Shown here: in pieces, positions 46,313-56,400 of the stretch | Position numbering within the stretch: the stretch's first letter is position 1 | How the letters are laid out: every line of letters starts with the position of its first letter | Assembly (NCBI RefSeq): GCF_000346485.2 | Contig: NZ_KQ976354.1 | Coordinates: 927,031-991,030, forward strand | Length of the DNA stretch: 64,000 nt | Reading direction: 5' to 3' | Source of the DNA: Scytonema hofmannii PCC 7110 | Lineage (GTDB): Bacteria > Cyanobacteriota > Cyanobacteriia > Cyanobacteriales > Nostocaceae | Made by a program: the position numbers and the translations under genes | The notes under the pieces: model-generated | Told to the model about the DNA's origin: nothing | The model's database searches: none | What the model saw: only the letters and a program-made list of their open reading frames with translations

Positions 46313-46543
46313 ATGTATACCTTAAAAGTACGTAAGATTGGAAATTATCTAGGTACAACTTTACCTAAAGAAATTTTGCAAAAGCTTAGAGTTAAAGAAG
46401 GAGACAGTATATTCATAACCGAAACTGCAGATGGAATCTATCTGACAGCTTCTAATCCTGATTTTGAAAAAGCTATGGAGGCATACAAAAAAGTAAGTAC
46501 TAAGTATAGAAATGCGTTGCACGAGTTAGCACAGATGTTGTAA
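46313..46543 (+). CDS. AbrB/MazE-type antitoxin, orphan
   Basis: 76 residues. The swapped-hairpin DNA-binding domain occupies 1-45 (LKVRKIGNYLGTTLPKEILQ, KEGDSIFITE), followed by a C-terminal helix (EAYKKVSTKYRNALHELAQ) as in antitoxins paired with Doc toxins. No doc or other toxin gene follows, so it is an orphan. ATG at 46313 is used; a TTG lies 6 bases upstream. Confidence 0.8.
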   Translation: MYTLKVRKIGNYLGTTLPKEILQKLRVKEGDSIFITETADGIYLTASNPDFEKAMEAYKKVSTKYRNALHELAQML

Positions 46544-46626
46544 GAGCGTAATGCCTTGCGCCTCTATCACAACACTTCATTTACTAGAAAAACACTGTAT
46601 ATTTCTACACAAAAAAGAATTTGTAC

Positions 46627-47226
46627 TTAATTTGGAAGCTGTTCCCTAAGAAACTGCTCGAATTCTTGAACAGCGTCATATTGGTCAGGCATAGCGATAT
46701 ATGGCAGCAAGATATTTGGGTCTAAATCTAGGAAGAAACTGCTACGCTCGACTTCCTCATATTCACCTCGTTCGTTTAAATGGAATATTCTAATAGTGTC
46801 AGATTTCCAAAACCAAACTTCAGGAACTTGTTTGGGTTTGTATAATTGCCTTCTGTCAATAGTGCCACTGGTAATGATGACCTCAATGACGATATCAGGA
46901 GTTTCTTTGTCAGTACCGATGCAGTAAGATTCGTCAGGTGTTCCAGAAGCATAACCAGTTTTTTCTATGGTAAAGCCGCCACTTCTATAAAATCTGATAT
47001 TTAACACTTTCATATAAGCTTCTAACAGCAAACCGAGAGTGCTTTTTACACGTTCATGTCTGGGACCAACTGGGGACATAATTTCTAAAATTCCAGATAA
47101 ATAAGATAGGCGCACACTGCGATTATCTATGAGTTGTGCCTCAATTCCTTTAAACTGCTCCCAAGTCACGTCTCTGAGAGTTACCAATTTTTCTTCGACA
47201 GTACGGTCTAAAAGGAAAGTATCCAT
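46627..47226 (-). CDS. Uma2 family putative nuclease (DUF820), intact
   Basis: 199 residues, normal length. PD-(D/E)XK-type core with ILEIMSPVGPRHERVK, GGFTIEK and TPDIVIEVIITSG carrying the acidic catalytic positions, then VPEVWFWKSD. Uma2 proteins are strongly expanded in cyanobacteria; role unproven (defence or repair suggested). A partial copy lies at 44313-44525. Confidence 0.88.
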   Translation of the reverse strand: MDTFLLDRTVEEKLVTLRDVTWEQFKGIEAQLIDNRSVRLSYLSGILEIMSPVGPRHERVKSTLGLLLEAYMKVLNIRFYRSGGFTIEKTGYASGTPDESYCIGTDKETPDIVIEVIITSGTIDRRQLYKPKQVPEVWFWKSDTIRIFHLNERGEYEEVERSSFFLDLDPNILLPYIAMPDQYDAVQEFEQFLREQLPN

Positions 47227-47393
47227 AAATTGAATTATTCACGGCATTAATTCTATTTTGGCATTTTAAAGTGTCTGTGAGTGGATGACGCAATGCGTTT
47301 TATGCCTGTTGTCGTCGTTTAGACACAATAGTGTTACCATAACACTAATTAACACTAGATGACAAGGAAGAAAAAAAAACAGAAAATAAGGTC

Positions 47394-47594
47394 ATGACAA
47401 CACTGTATAGTGCTACCATGCCCCAGGGAAAACGTTTAAATATATATTTCACTGATGATGACGATTTAAAGCTTTATGAAGAAATTGAAGCGATCGCCAA
47501 GGATGAGAAACGCTCTATGAGCCAAATGGTTAAGTTACTGGTCATTCGTGCGATCGCAGAACGCCAAGGACAAGTCAAGGAGAAAAATAAATGA
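47394..47594 (+). CDS. CopG-like ribbon-helix-helix protein
   Basis: 66 residues. GKRLNIYFTDDDDLKLYEEI and SMSQMVKLLVIRAIAERQGQ form the RHH fold found in antitoxins and plasmid repressors. Overlaps the next ORF by ATGA. A 45-bp fragment of this gene is at 43080-43124. Confidence 0.75.
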   Translation: MTTLYSATMPQGKRLNIYFTDDDDLKLYEEIEAIAKDEKRSMSQMVKLLVIRAIAERQGQVKEKNK

Positions 47595-47704
47595 CCAACG
47601 CCGGACTTCTACCAATGTTTGTTCAAGAAGCGCTCAAGTGTTACCAACTAAAGCTCGTTGTCTACGATCCAATTAAAGAGGAGGTCATTGAATGGAGAGA
47701 ATAG
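47591..47704 (+). pseudogene. XisH C-terminal remnant with a new start
   Basis: 37 codons. The first nine (MTNAGLLPM) are unrelated, then FVQEALKCYQLKLVVYDPIK and the end of XisH follow in frame. It overlaps xisI copy 2 by 13 bp as in the intact operon. The nuclease core is missing. Confidence 0.75.
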
Positions 47705-48027
47705 AATACTACCGCCAATGCATCCGTAACTTACTAAGCGAACAAGCATCTATGGAAAATAGTAACCCAGATGTTGAGTGTCAGCTGGTGTTTGATAAAG
47801 AACATGACCATTATCAATTACTAGATATTGGTTGGGAAGGACTGAAGCGAGTCTATAACTGTTTTATCCATGTCGATATTAAAGATAGCAAGATTTGGAT
47901 CCAGCGCAATACGACTGAGCCAGATATTGCCCAAGCATTAGTAAAGATGGGAGTATCAAAGGAAGATATTGTCTTGGGATTGCATCCACCCTACAAACGT
48001 CCATATACAGGGTATGGTGTGGCTTAG
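47692..48027 (+). CDS. xisI: XisI family protein, copy 2
   Basis: 111 residues, differing from copy 1 at two positions (Met to Val, Val to Pro). Its xisH is reduced to a C-terminal stub, but the ribosome site AGAGGAGG inside that stub is intact, so XisI alone could be made. Persistence of the putative antitoxin-like half without the nuclease-like half is suggestive. Confidence 0.92.
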   Translation: MERIEYYRQCIRNLLSEQASMENSNPDVECQLVFDKEHDHYQLLDIGWEGLKRVYNCFIHVDIKDSKIWIQRNTTEPDIAQALVKMGVSKEDIVLGLHPPYKRPYTGYGVA

Positions 48028-48075
48028 GAGGGAATAGCAGAAGAGACTAGTGGTGCTAATCTGATTAGAACCGAT

Positions 48076-48381
48076 ATGAGTTGTGTCAATCTGAGCGGTG
48101 CTAACCTGAGCAATGCCAATCTGGAGTTTGCTATCCTGGATGCTGCCAACCTTACTAAGGGTAATTTGAGGGATGCTGTTTTGGATTGCACCTATCTGAT
48201 TGGTAGTAACTTGACTAATGCTAACTTGAACGATGCCTATTTGAATTCTGTTACTCTCGATGGTGCTAATTTGACTGGTGCTAACCTAACTGGTGCTTAT
48301 CTTACTGCTAGTCTAAAAAAGACCATTTTTTGCAACACTATCATGCCAGATGGAAGTATTCGGAATGACCATTGCTGCTAA
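48076..48381 (+). CDS. Pentapeptide-repeat protein, possibly 5' truncated
   Basis: 101 residues of A(N/D)LXX repeats (NLSGANLSNANLEFAILDAA...) and a Cys-containing end (IRNDHCC). Repeats continue in frame upstream of the ATG (SGANLIRTD), so the original N-terminus has been lost. It follows xisI copy 2 by 48 bp. Confidence 0.72.
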   Translation: MSCVNLSGANLSNANLEFAILDAANLTKGNLRDAVLDCTYLIGSNLTNANLNDAYLNSVTLDGANLTGANLTGAYLTASLKKTIFCNTIMPDGSIRNDHCC

Positions 48382-48537
48382 TAAGTCTTTGTATCTGGAA
48401 TTTAGTGATGTATCAGCCATGAGGGGAACGTAGAGGCTGTTTAGCAGATTATCAATATCTTTGCCGGATTTGTGCAGTTGGTCTACCCTTTTTATTTTGT
48501 ATGTCGAATGAACAGAATCTGAGAAAATTTTATTAAT

Positions 48538-48885
48538 TTGACTGGCGACACAGCCAACAATACCCTAATTACTAGCGAAGATATTTCTCATCGTTTAGGG
48601 CATATAGCTTCAAACTTGGCGCGTGTGCGTTCATTTTGTAATAGTGCGTTCAAAAAAGGTCTAGAAGTAGCGATCAATGAAACCGAGTGGTTTATAGAGT
48701 GGGTAGCAGCAGAGATTGAACCAGAACAAGCAGAAGAACTGGTTAACATTCAAGTTCAGCTTGCACGCTGGCAAATAAATTTAGATGGTATTTTATCAGA
48801 TGAACTTCGTCGATCGCAGACAGCCCAAATTGCGGAAACTTACTCGCAGAGAGTATTAAATATGTCAGGCTTGCTGGATTCGTGA
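48538..48885 (+). CDS. Hypothetical alpha-helical protein
   Basis: 115 residues, all-helical in pattern (HIASNLARVRSFCNSAFKKG, WFIEWVAAEIEPEQAEELVN), without signal peptide. The start is a TTG at 48538 with no good ribosome site. Convergent with the phosphoglycosyl transferase gene. Not recognised. Confidence 0.5.
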   Translation: MTGDTANNTLITSEDISHRLGHIASNLARVRSFCNSAFKKGLEVAINETEWFIEWVAAEIEPEQAEELVNIQVQLARWQINLDGILSDELRRSQTAQIAETYSQRVLNMSGLLDS

Positions 48886-48900
48886 AGAGCAACTTTTTTA

Positions 48901-49953
48901 CTAGGATTGTCGTGCGTTCTTCCAAACTTTCCAACTGTTGTATATTAATAGAGAAGTAGCACCACAAGCAAGAGCAATGCCACTTGGTATACCCGCAATA
49001 ACCAATGCTAAACTCCCAACCCACAAGGTTAAGGAGTAAATGAATAAAACAGTTTTTCTATGAGACAACCCAGCCCGTAATAATCTGTGGTGTAAATGGC
49101 TTTTATCTGCAATAAAAGGTGATTTGCCTTGGAGAATTCGCAGCAAAATCACTGCTGACATATCTATAATTGGGACTGCCAGAATGAGAAAAGGTGATAG
49201 GACTGCAGTTACAGCCGCCGTTTTCACTAGACCAATTACACTCACTGCTGCTAGAGTAAATCCCATAAAATATGCTCCGCCATCTCCCATAAAGATTTGT
49301 GCGGGGTTAAAGTTATAACGAAGAAAACCTAATGCTGCACCAGCAAGAGATGCAGCTATCAGGGCTGCTTCAGGTTGATTCATGAATAATGTCACAACCA
49401 ACATCACCACAGCCGCTATTCCTACTACCCCAGAAGCTAAGCCGTCTAAACCGTCAATCCAGTTAATAGCATTGACCATTCCTACAAGCCATAGGATTGT
49501 GATGGGTAAACTTAACCAACCCAGTTGCACTAGCCCACCTGTAGGAATGCTCAAAAAATCTATACTTACACCTGCTTTCCACGCACCTGTTGCTACAACT
49601 ATTTGTATTAATAAGCGTGCAATGGGCGAGAGATTTAATAAATCGTCTGCTAAGCCGATGAGAAAAAAGCCTACACCACCCAAAGTAACTCCCAAAATTT
49701 GCCATTCTTTTTCAGTTGATAAATTTCCAAATCCACCTAACACCCAAATAATGAACAGAGAGGCTACTGTACCTAAGAAGATAGAAACGCCTCCTAAACG
49801 CACTGTTGGACGTTGATGGACTTTACGTTCATTGGGTTTATCTACTCGTCCGCTTTTAATACCTAAGTTTTTGACATCAGGAGTTGTCCAGAGAACGATA
49901 ACAGCAGCAACAAGGAAGGCAATGAGATGATAAATTTGAGCGGGTATCTGCAT
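48901..49953 (-). CDS. WecA/MraY-type undecaprenyl-phosphate glycosyl-1-phosphate transferase
   Basis: 350 residues, about ten membrane helices. It loads a sugar phosphate onto undecaprenyl phosphate at the inner membrane, starting a polysaccharide repeat unit. Family motifs are visible: LADDLLNL (Mg-binding DD), NAINWIDGLDGLASG, FMGDGGAYFMG and the cytoplasmic HLHHRLLRAG. It heads (in functional terms) the polysaccharide cluster that continues to 63.7 kb on the same strand. Sugar specificity is unknown; GlcNAc-1-P is usual for WecA-like enzymes. Confidence 0.92.
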   Translation of the reverse strand: MQIPAQIYHLIAFLVAAVIVLWTTPDVKNLGIKSGRVDKPNERKVHQRPTVRLGGVSIFLGTVASLFIIWVLGGFGNLSTEKEWQILGVTLGGVGFFLIGLADDLLNLSPIARLLIQIVVATGAWKAGVSIDFLSIPTGGLVQLGWLSLPITILWLVGMVNAINWIDGLDGLASGVVGIAAVVMLVVTLFMNQPEAALIAASLAGAALGFLRYNFNPAQIFMGDGGAYFMGFTLAAVSVIGLVKTAAVTAVLSPFLILAVPIIDMSAVILLRILQGKSPFIADKSHLHHRLLRAGLSHRKTVLFIYSLTLWVGSLALVIAGIPSGIALACGATSLLIYNSWKVWKNARQS

Positions 49954-49991
49954 ATTCCTCTTTTCATGAATCGGTTACACAGAGCGAACGA

Positions 49992-52900
49992 CTAGTTTGT
50001 TGTACTAAATATGACATCAACCCAGTAGTTAGCTGATTGATAAGTCGAGGTGGGGAAAGCAGGATTACTGCTGTAGGTATAAACCCCATTCGGACCGGAC
50101 TCACCGTTACGGAGTGCTGTCAATGGTTGAGTAGTCGTGCCAGAGTTAGCAAAGTATCCTACATCTTGTGAGTAAAAACCAACATTGGTGTGGTAGGATG
50201 CCACGTAAACAGTATTAGCTGCGATCGCAACGGGAGTCGCAAAGTTAACTTGCTGCCAACCTGAAGCCGTTTCGTTCGTGAAGGTTGCTGTTGCTAACTG
50301 CTGACCATTGCTGTTCCACAGGCTACCAACGTGAGTTCCTGTATTTTGCTGTCCTTTGTAAAAACGAATGCCCTTGATGAAACCGTTCTGACTCGAACGG
50401 AACTTCACGCCTAGTTCCACTGCACTTGGATCGTTTTCTGTGATGAGGCTGGGAGTGGCTGTGTTATTCCAAATGCTGACGGTTACTGATGATGTGTTGC
50501 TAGTGGTAAACGACCAAGTGTAGTTTTGTGCTAGAGCATTACCTGCCAAATCTTTGACTCTTGGGTCAGTGCTACCGCCCTTGAGTGTAGCAGTATAGGT
50601 TGTGGAAGTTGCGAGGGAACTGCTTGGCGTGAGTGTAGCAGTGAGGTTCGACGCATCATAGCTGATGGTAGCAGGTACAAGCGTGTTGTTGGCATTGCGT
50701 AACTCAAACGTATTGCTGTTAATTGTGGTTGTATCTATTGGTTCGCTAAAGGTAGCAGTGATGGTTGTACTGATGCTTATACCAGTTGTGTTGTTAACAG
50801 GAGTGCTTGCAGTCACCGTTGGTGGAGTCGTGTCAGGAGCAACATTAGTACTAAAGACAACATCTACCCAATAGTTACTGGATTTGTAAGTGTTGGTAGG
50901 GAAGGTAGGGTTAGAGCGGTAGATATATACGCCGTTAGAACCACTCTCGCCATTACGAAGGGCATATAAGGGTGAGCTATTCACACCCGAGTTGGTAAAG
51001 AAATTTTCGTTCTTAGAGTATTTACCAACATTAGTATGATAGGAAGCTACGTAAACGGTATTGGCAGTGATTTGAATTGGAGTTGCAAAGTTGGCTTGTT
51101 GCCATCCTGTGGCAGTCTCGTTGCTGAATGTTACTCTTGCTAACTGTTGACCACTACTACTCCATAACGTACCAATGTGAGTTCCTGTGTTTTGGGGTCC
51201 TTTGTAGAAACGAATACCAGTGATGTAGCCATTCTGATTGGTACGGAATTTCACACCTAGCTCTGTAGCCGTTGAGTCATTGGTTGTGACCAAACCGGGA
51301 GTCACTGAGTCATTCCAGATACTGCACGGACAAGTCCGTTCGCCAACTGCGATCGCTACTTCTGTTGCAGGTGTTTGGATATTGCCGCTATCGTCAATAG
51401 CACGACTTTTAATAATTGCTGTACCAATCGTTGTGGGTGTCCAAGTGTAGCTCCAAGTCGCACGACCATTAGCCATATGCCATGTTGTTCCGCCATCAAC
51501 TGATACTTCAACACCACTCACAACTCCATCTGTGTCGCTCGCCGTACCCGTAATGACTACAGGATTATTCAGTTGCACCGTTGTGCTAGCAGTTGGTGCA
51601 GTAATTGTTGAGGTAGGAGCAGTGTAGTCAAAGGAGGTCGTTGCTAGTTGTAAACTAGTCTGGAGAGACCCAGGTTGTACACCCATATCAGCAAAAAGGT
51701 TAACAGTTGCTTGCTGCATACGCACATCTGGCGTTGCACCTGATGGTACGCGATCGTGATTGACATCCAAACCCCAAGACCATTGTACTGTTCCAGAACC
51801 AAACACTAAGGCACCGCTAGTGTGTTTATACAGTGTTAAATGGTGTATAGCTGTACCAGATGCAAAAGTAGACCCATAGTCTTGGAGGACGGGAGCATTG
51901 TTAACAATCGTTGTTGACATCCGAATCAAGCCTGGGGGTCGAAAGCCATTGTCTATATCTTCATCCCACTCATAACCAAGTGTGCTGTTAGCTAGTGTGG
52001 CAGTCGTTCCTGGCGCAAGAGTTGCAACACTCGTATTCCGCCAGAAGCGCATTTTGCCATCTTCGGCTGGTACCTGAATAGCTGTAGTCGCTCCATCGTT
52101 GACTGTAAAAAGCGTACCTGTTAAGGCGTTTTCCGGACGACCACCATCTTTAGGTGGGCTAAAACGTGGGTCACGCCAAGTTCCAGTCCAAGTCGTTGGT
52201 TGTGGATCGATCGCAGCATTAGCTTTGGTCTCTTTATAGCAAACTAATGTGTGGTAAGGTGTGTTCGCTCCATCAATGCTGTTTTCCCAACGAGTTTTCC
52301 AAAAGACTTCATTACCACTGAAAAATGCTAAATGAACACCTATATTTCGAGCAGCTTCCACTTTAGTTCGTTGTTGGTCAGACCAATATTCATCGTGACC
52401 AACTGATAGAAAAACTTTATGATTGCGAATCAGGTCACCACGGCGATCGCTATCCACACCAGTAAAATAGCTGACATTGTAGCCATTAGCCTCTAACCAA
52501 CGCACCATTGGGTATTCAGCACTAAATACCCAGTCTTGACCGTTATCAACTATACGCGTATTAAAAGGACGGTTGTAACTCACCTTGTAAGCTCGTCCAG
52601 CAGGGTTCCCTTGATAGAGACTGTTACCACCATAATTGTTATAAGCCTGCCAAGTTGTATCAGAGGTCTGAAACAGTAAATCAGACGTACCAGAGTCATC
52701 TCGCACAATAAAAACAATGTGACTTGCTCCGCCAGTGTCATTACGCACCGCTTTAGCAAAATAGATTCCCGACGTAGCATTTGCAGGGACATTCCATGAA
52801 GCTGACACCGACCAATTTCCACAATCAATCAGTCCAGTGGTACTATTAGTGATGCAGCTTGGTTGGCTTGTAGTTGGGTTTTGTACTTGAACAGTTGCTA

Positions 52901-53237
52901 CTTTGCGAGCACCTTGCCCACCATAGTATCCCATGCGGTATATATCAAGACGGTAGTTCAGAGCAACGGTTTTGATTTTGAAGGAAACAGTTTCTCCTTT
53001 ATTAACACTAATATCTGTGGCAAAGCCTTGAATACTTGAGTCACCAATACCGCTAATATCCCACTCGGACTTAGGATTACCCGCCAGACAGTTCTCCGCA
53101 ACAATTGAGTTAACAGGAGAAGAACAGGGATCTACAGCAAGTGCTTTTTGCACGAGCAAAGGATCGCTCACATTCAGTTGTAAGACAACTAGAATTGCGA
53201 GCATCATCAGCAATATATTTTTGAGTAGCTTCTTCAT
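49992..53237 (-). CDS. Giant secreted modular protein: DMF-ase beta-like, Ig and DUF4082 modules
   Basis: 1081 residues. A signal peptide (about 1-34, ending ALA) precedes a domain (about 40-545) related to the N,N-dimethylformamidase beta-subunit large domain (VGHDEYWSDQQR, FFSGNEVFWKTRWE), then an Ig-like domain (about 545-640), a DUF4082 module (about 640-800), an SbsA-type Ig domain (about 800-915) and a second DUF4082 module to the end. DUF4082 (SSNYWVDVVFST ends) is a jelly-roll-like putative carbohydrate-binding module. Probably extracellular, acting on or held by surface polysaccharide. Confidence 0.82.
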   Translation of the reverse strand: MKKLLKNILLMMLAILVVLQLNVSDPLLVQKALAVDPCSSPVNSIVAENCLAGNPKSEWDISGIGDSSIQGFATDISVNKGETVSFKIKTVALNYRLDIYRMGYYGGQGARKVATVQVQNPTTSQPSCITNSTTGLIDCGNWSVSASWNVPANATSGIYFAKAVRNDTGGASHIVFIVRDDSGTSDLLFQTSDTTWQAYNNYGGNSLYQGNPAGRAYKVSYNRPFNTRIVDNGQDWVFSAEYPMVRWLEANGYNVSYFTGVDSDRRGDLIRNHKVFLSVGHDEYWSDQQRTKVEAARNIGVHLAFFSGNEVFWKTRWENSIDGANTPYHTLVCYKETKANAAIDPQPTTWTGTWRDPRFSPPKDGGRPENALTGTLFTVNDGATTAIQVPAEDGKMRFWRNTSVATLAPGTTATLANSTLGYEWDEDIDNGFRPPGLIRMSTTIVNNAPVLQDYGSTFASGTAIHHLTLYKHTSGALVFGSGTVQWSWGLDVNHDRVPSGATPDVRMQQATVNLFADMGVQPGSLQTSLQLATTSFDYTAPTSTITAPTASTTVQLNNPVVITGTASDTDGVVSGVEVSVDGGTTWHMANGRATWSYTWTPTTIGTAIIKSRAIDDSGNIQTPATEVAIAVGERTCPCSIWNDSVTPGLVTTNDSTATELGVKFRTNQNGYITGIRFYKGPQNTGTHIGTLWSSSGQQLARVTFSNETATGWQQANFATPIQITANTVYVASYHTNVGKYSKNENFFTNSGVNSSPLYALRNGESGSNGVYIYRSNPTFPTNTYKSSNYWVDVVFSTNVAPDTTPPTVTASTPVNNTTGISISTTITATFSEPIDTTTINSNTFELRNANNTLVPATISYDASNLTATLTPSSSLATSTTYTATLKGGSTDPRVKDLAGNALAQNYTWSFTTSNTSSVTVSIWNNTATPSLITENDPSAVELGVKFRSSQNGFIKGIRFYKGQQNTGTHVGSLWNSNGQQLATATFTNETASGWQQVNFATPVAIAANTVYVASYHTNVGFYSQDVGYFANSGTTTQPLTALRNGESGPNGVYTYSSNPAFPTSTYQSANYWVDVIFSTTN

Positions 53238-53350
53238 TGAGTTCTTGTTAATGTAGTTATATTTATGATTTTTGTTTACGTGTATCTAACTATAGAAATC
53301 CTAAATCTCCGAAAAACAAGGTAGAAACTGTCCAATCTTCGACATCTTGC

Positions 53351-53446
53351 CTTTGTGCTCTTTGCGTCTTTGCGGTTCAAAAACATTTTTTAACCACGTT
53401 CGCGAAGCGTGCCGACGAAGGAGGCATAGACGCAAAGAGCACGAAG
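53351..53446. repeat. Dispersed inverted repeat
   Basis: Arms CTTTGTGCTCTTTGCGTCT (53351-53369) and its complement at 53428-53446 with one mismatch. The CTCTTTGCGTCTTTGCGG core recurs at about 63780. It lies between the two giant genes and could act as a transcription hairpin. Confidence 0.75.
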
Positions 53447-53497
53447 AGAATACTTATTTTTCAAAAAGCAAATTAGGATTGCTATAGTTATTTTTAG

Positions 53498-56400
53498 TTA
53501 CGGTGTTGTACTAAATATGACATCAACCCAGTAGTTAGAAGATTGATAGGTAGAGGTGGGGAATACAGGGTTGGCACTATAACTGTAAATACCATTAGAT
53601 CCACTTTCTCCGTTACGGAATGCATACAACGGTGGATTATTTACACCAGAATTGGTAAAGTAATTTTCATTCTTGGAGTAAAAACCGACATTAGTGTGGT
53701 AAGAAGCCACATAAACAGTATTGGCAGTAATCTCTACAGGGGTTGCAAAGTTAACTTCCTGCCAACCTGAGGCAGTTTCGTTAATAAAAGTTGCCGTCGC
53801 TAACTGTTGTCCACTGCTGCTCCACAGGGTGCCAACGTGAGTTCCTGTATTTTGCAGTCCTTTGTAAAAACGAAGACCCTGAATATAACCGTTCTGGCTT
53901 GAGCGGAATTTTACACCCAGTTCTACTGCACTTGGGTCATTTGTGGTCACTGTACTGGGAGTTGCTGTGTTACTCCAGATACTTACTGATGAACTGCTGC
54001 TTGTGGTAAACGACCAAGTGTAGTTTTGTGCCAAGGCATTACCGGATTGGTCTTTTACCCTGGGATCGGTGCTACCGCCTTTAAGTGTAGCAGTATAAGT
54101 CGTGGCAGTGGCGAGCGGACTGCTTGGTGTAAGGGTGGCAGTACGGTTTCCAGTATCATAGGTGACGCTGGCAGGTATCAGTGTGTTGTTGGCATTGCGT
54201 AACTCAAAGGTATTGGTGTTGATTGTGGTTGCATCTATTGATTCGCTAAAGGTGGCGGTGATGATTGTACTGGTGGTGACACCCGTTGTACCGTTAACAG
54301 GAGTGCTTGCAGTCACTGTTGGTGGAGTCGTATCGGGAGCAATACTAGTGGTAAATACTACATCTACCCAATAGTTAGAAGATCGGTAGGAGTCAGTGGG
54401 GAACGTAGGATTGGAACTATAGATGTATACGCCGTTGGCTCCACTCACCCCGTTACGTAAAGCACGCAGTGGTGGATTGTCTACTCCAGAATTAGCAAAG
54501 AAATTTGGATCTGATGCATATCTACCAACGTTAGTGTGGTAAGACGCTACGTAGACGGTGTTAGCTGCGATCGCAACTGGAGAAGAAAAGTTGACTTGCT
54601 GCCAACCTGAAGATGTCTCGTTGCTGAATGTTGCTCTCGCCAGCTGCTGTCCGGTGCTGCTCCACAGAGTTCCGACGTGAGTCCCCGTGTTGCTGCTACC
54701 CTTGTAGAAGCGAATGCCAGTTATGTAGCCAGTTAAATCTGAGCGGAACTTTACGCCCACTTCGACAGAACTGGAATCTGCTTCTGATGGATTATTTGGT
54801 GCTGCTGAATTATTCCAGATGCTACATGGTTGCTCGTTCGGACAGGGTAAATTTCCTGTGGTGAATGACCATGTGTAGTTAGCAGCTAAGGCATTGCCTG
54901 CCAAATCTTTAATACGCGGTTCTGTTGTCCCGCCTTTAAGAGTGGCTGTATAGGTTGTATTTCCAGCCAAGGGGCTTGTTGGTATGAGTGTTGCAGTCCG
55001 GTTTGTCTCGTTATAGGTGACGGTGGCGGGAACTACTGTGTTTGCGGGATTGCGTAATTCAAAAGTGTTTGTGTTAATCGTTGCTGGAGAGATCGCTTCG
55101 TTAAAGGTAGCAGTCACACTTGTTCCAATGGCTACGTTTGTCGCGTTGTTGCTAGGAGTTGTTGACGTTACCGTTGGCGGAACGGTATCTGCTGCATAGG
55201 TAGCGACATATGAACCTGTGTCTCCGGAAAACCTCGCATACACAATCCCTTTGATTGTCTCCGTTGTATAGGTAACTGGAGTGCCATTGCGTGTAATTGA
55301 GTTAAGCGGCGCACCACTAAATTGATTTGGTAACATTGCCTGTAAACCATTGGCACCTGCACCTTTAGCGATCGTAAAGCTTAAAGTGCCGTTGTTCCAT
55401 ACTAGTGAATTAAAAGAAGAACTATCACGACCATCAAGCCAAGTTAAGATTTGTTGAGCGGAGACAATAGGTACACCACGAGTTTTGGCAGAGTTAACAA
55501 CTGCATTAGATACTGATGAGTTGCCAGTATCAGTATGGGCATTGACATTGAAAACACCGTAATATCCCTCTGACCCCAATGCCCGATCTAATAGAGTATC
55601 AATAGTGTAGGGGTATGACTGTCCGGATTCATCAGTCATTTGGGTATTTGCTTCATAGACATCAATCACTGTCCCATCTTGTTCAGTTAAACGCATGGGC
55701 ATACCGCTACCAGTAAAGAAGCCAGGACGGTCGAGAATCCAAGAGGGTGGCCAGTAGTAAAAAGTAGTGTTCAACCGTATCCCTTGACTGAGTTCCACTT
55801 CTGGCGTGCTAGACCAATCGCTCCAGACTAGGCAGTGATGCCTTTGAGTGACTGGTGCTGGTAAGCTTGGGTACTTGTTAGCAAAATTACTTAACTGCTG
55901 TGTGTAAACAGTTTGAAGAGAGGCAGGTGTAAAATCAGTACAATTGGTAGTCACGTGTAACGCAATTTCAAACCCTTGAGCATCATAAGCAGCTGCTTGA
56001 GCGTTAGTTAGGGGCATGCTGGACGTGGGAAAGACGTATGAAGTCCCTCGAATGCACTCCCAATTTTCAACTGAACAACCAGCCGGACTACTCGCATTGA
56101 ATTGGTCAAAGCGCGGTCCTGTTCCCCCATTTCCATGATCGTCACCTGTCATCAGCACAACCGCTTTTTTACCATGTGGGAAATACCAGAAGCGTGGTAA
56201 CGGTTTCTTAGAAAGATTCATCGTAATGATGAGGTTTGCTAGTAAGCGCTGTTGCTCATCTGCTTGAGGTATGGCAACTTTGTTAAGGTCAACCCAATCT
56301 GGCTGAGAATCTCCAAAAAACAGATCATCAGAGCGAATTGGGGAAAATCCATCCCGCTCTTGTCCTGCCCAAGCAGGGTTACCCTGGCGCGTATAGACTA

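Noticed and set aside
49382-49816. 144-codon plus-strand ORF
   Set aside because: Antisense to the WecA/MraY-type gene, which has all catalytic motifs.
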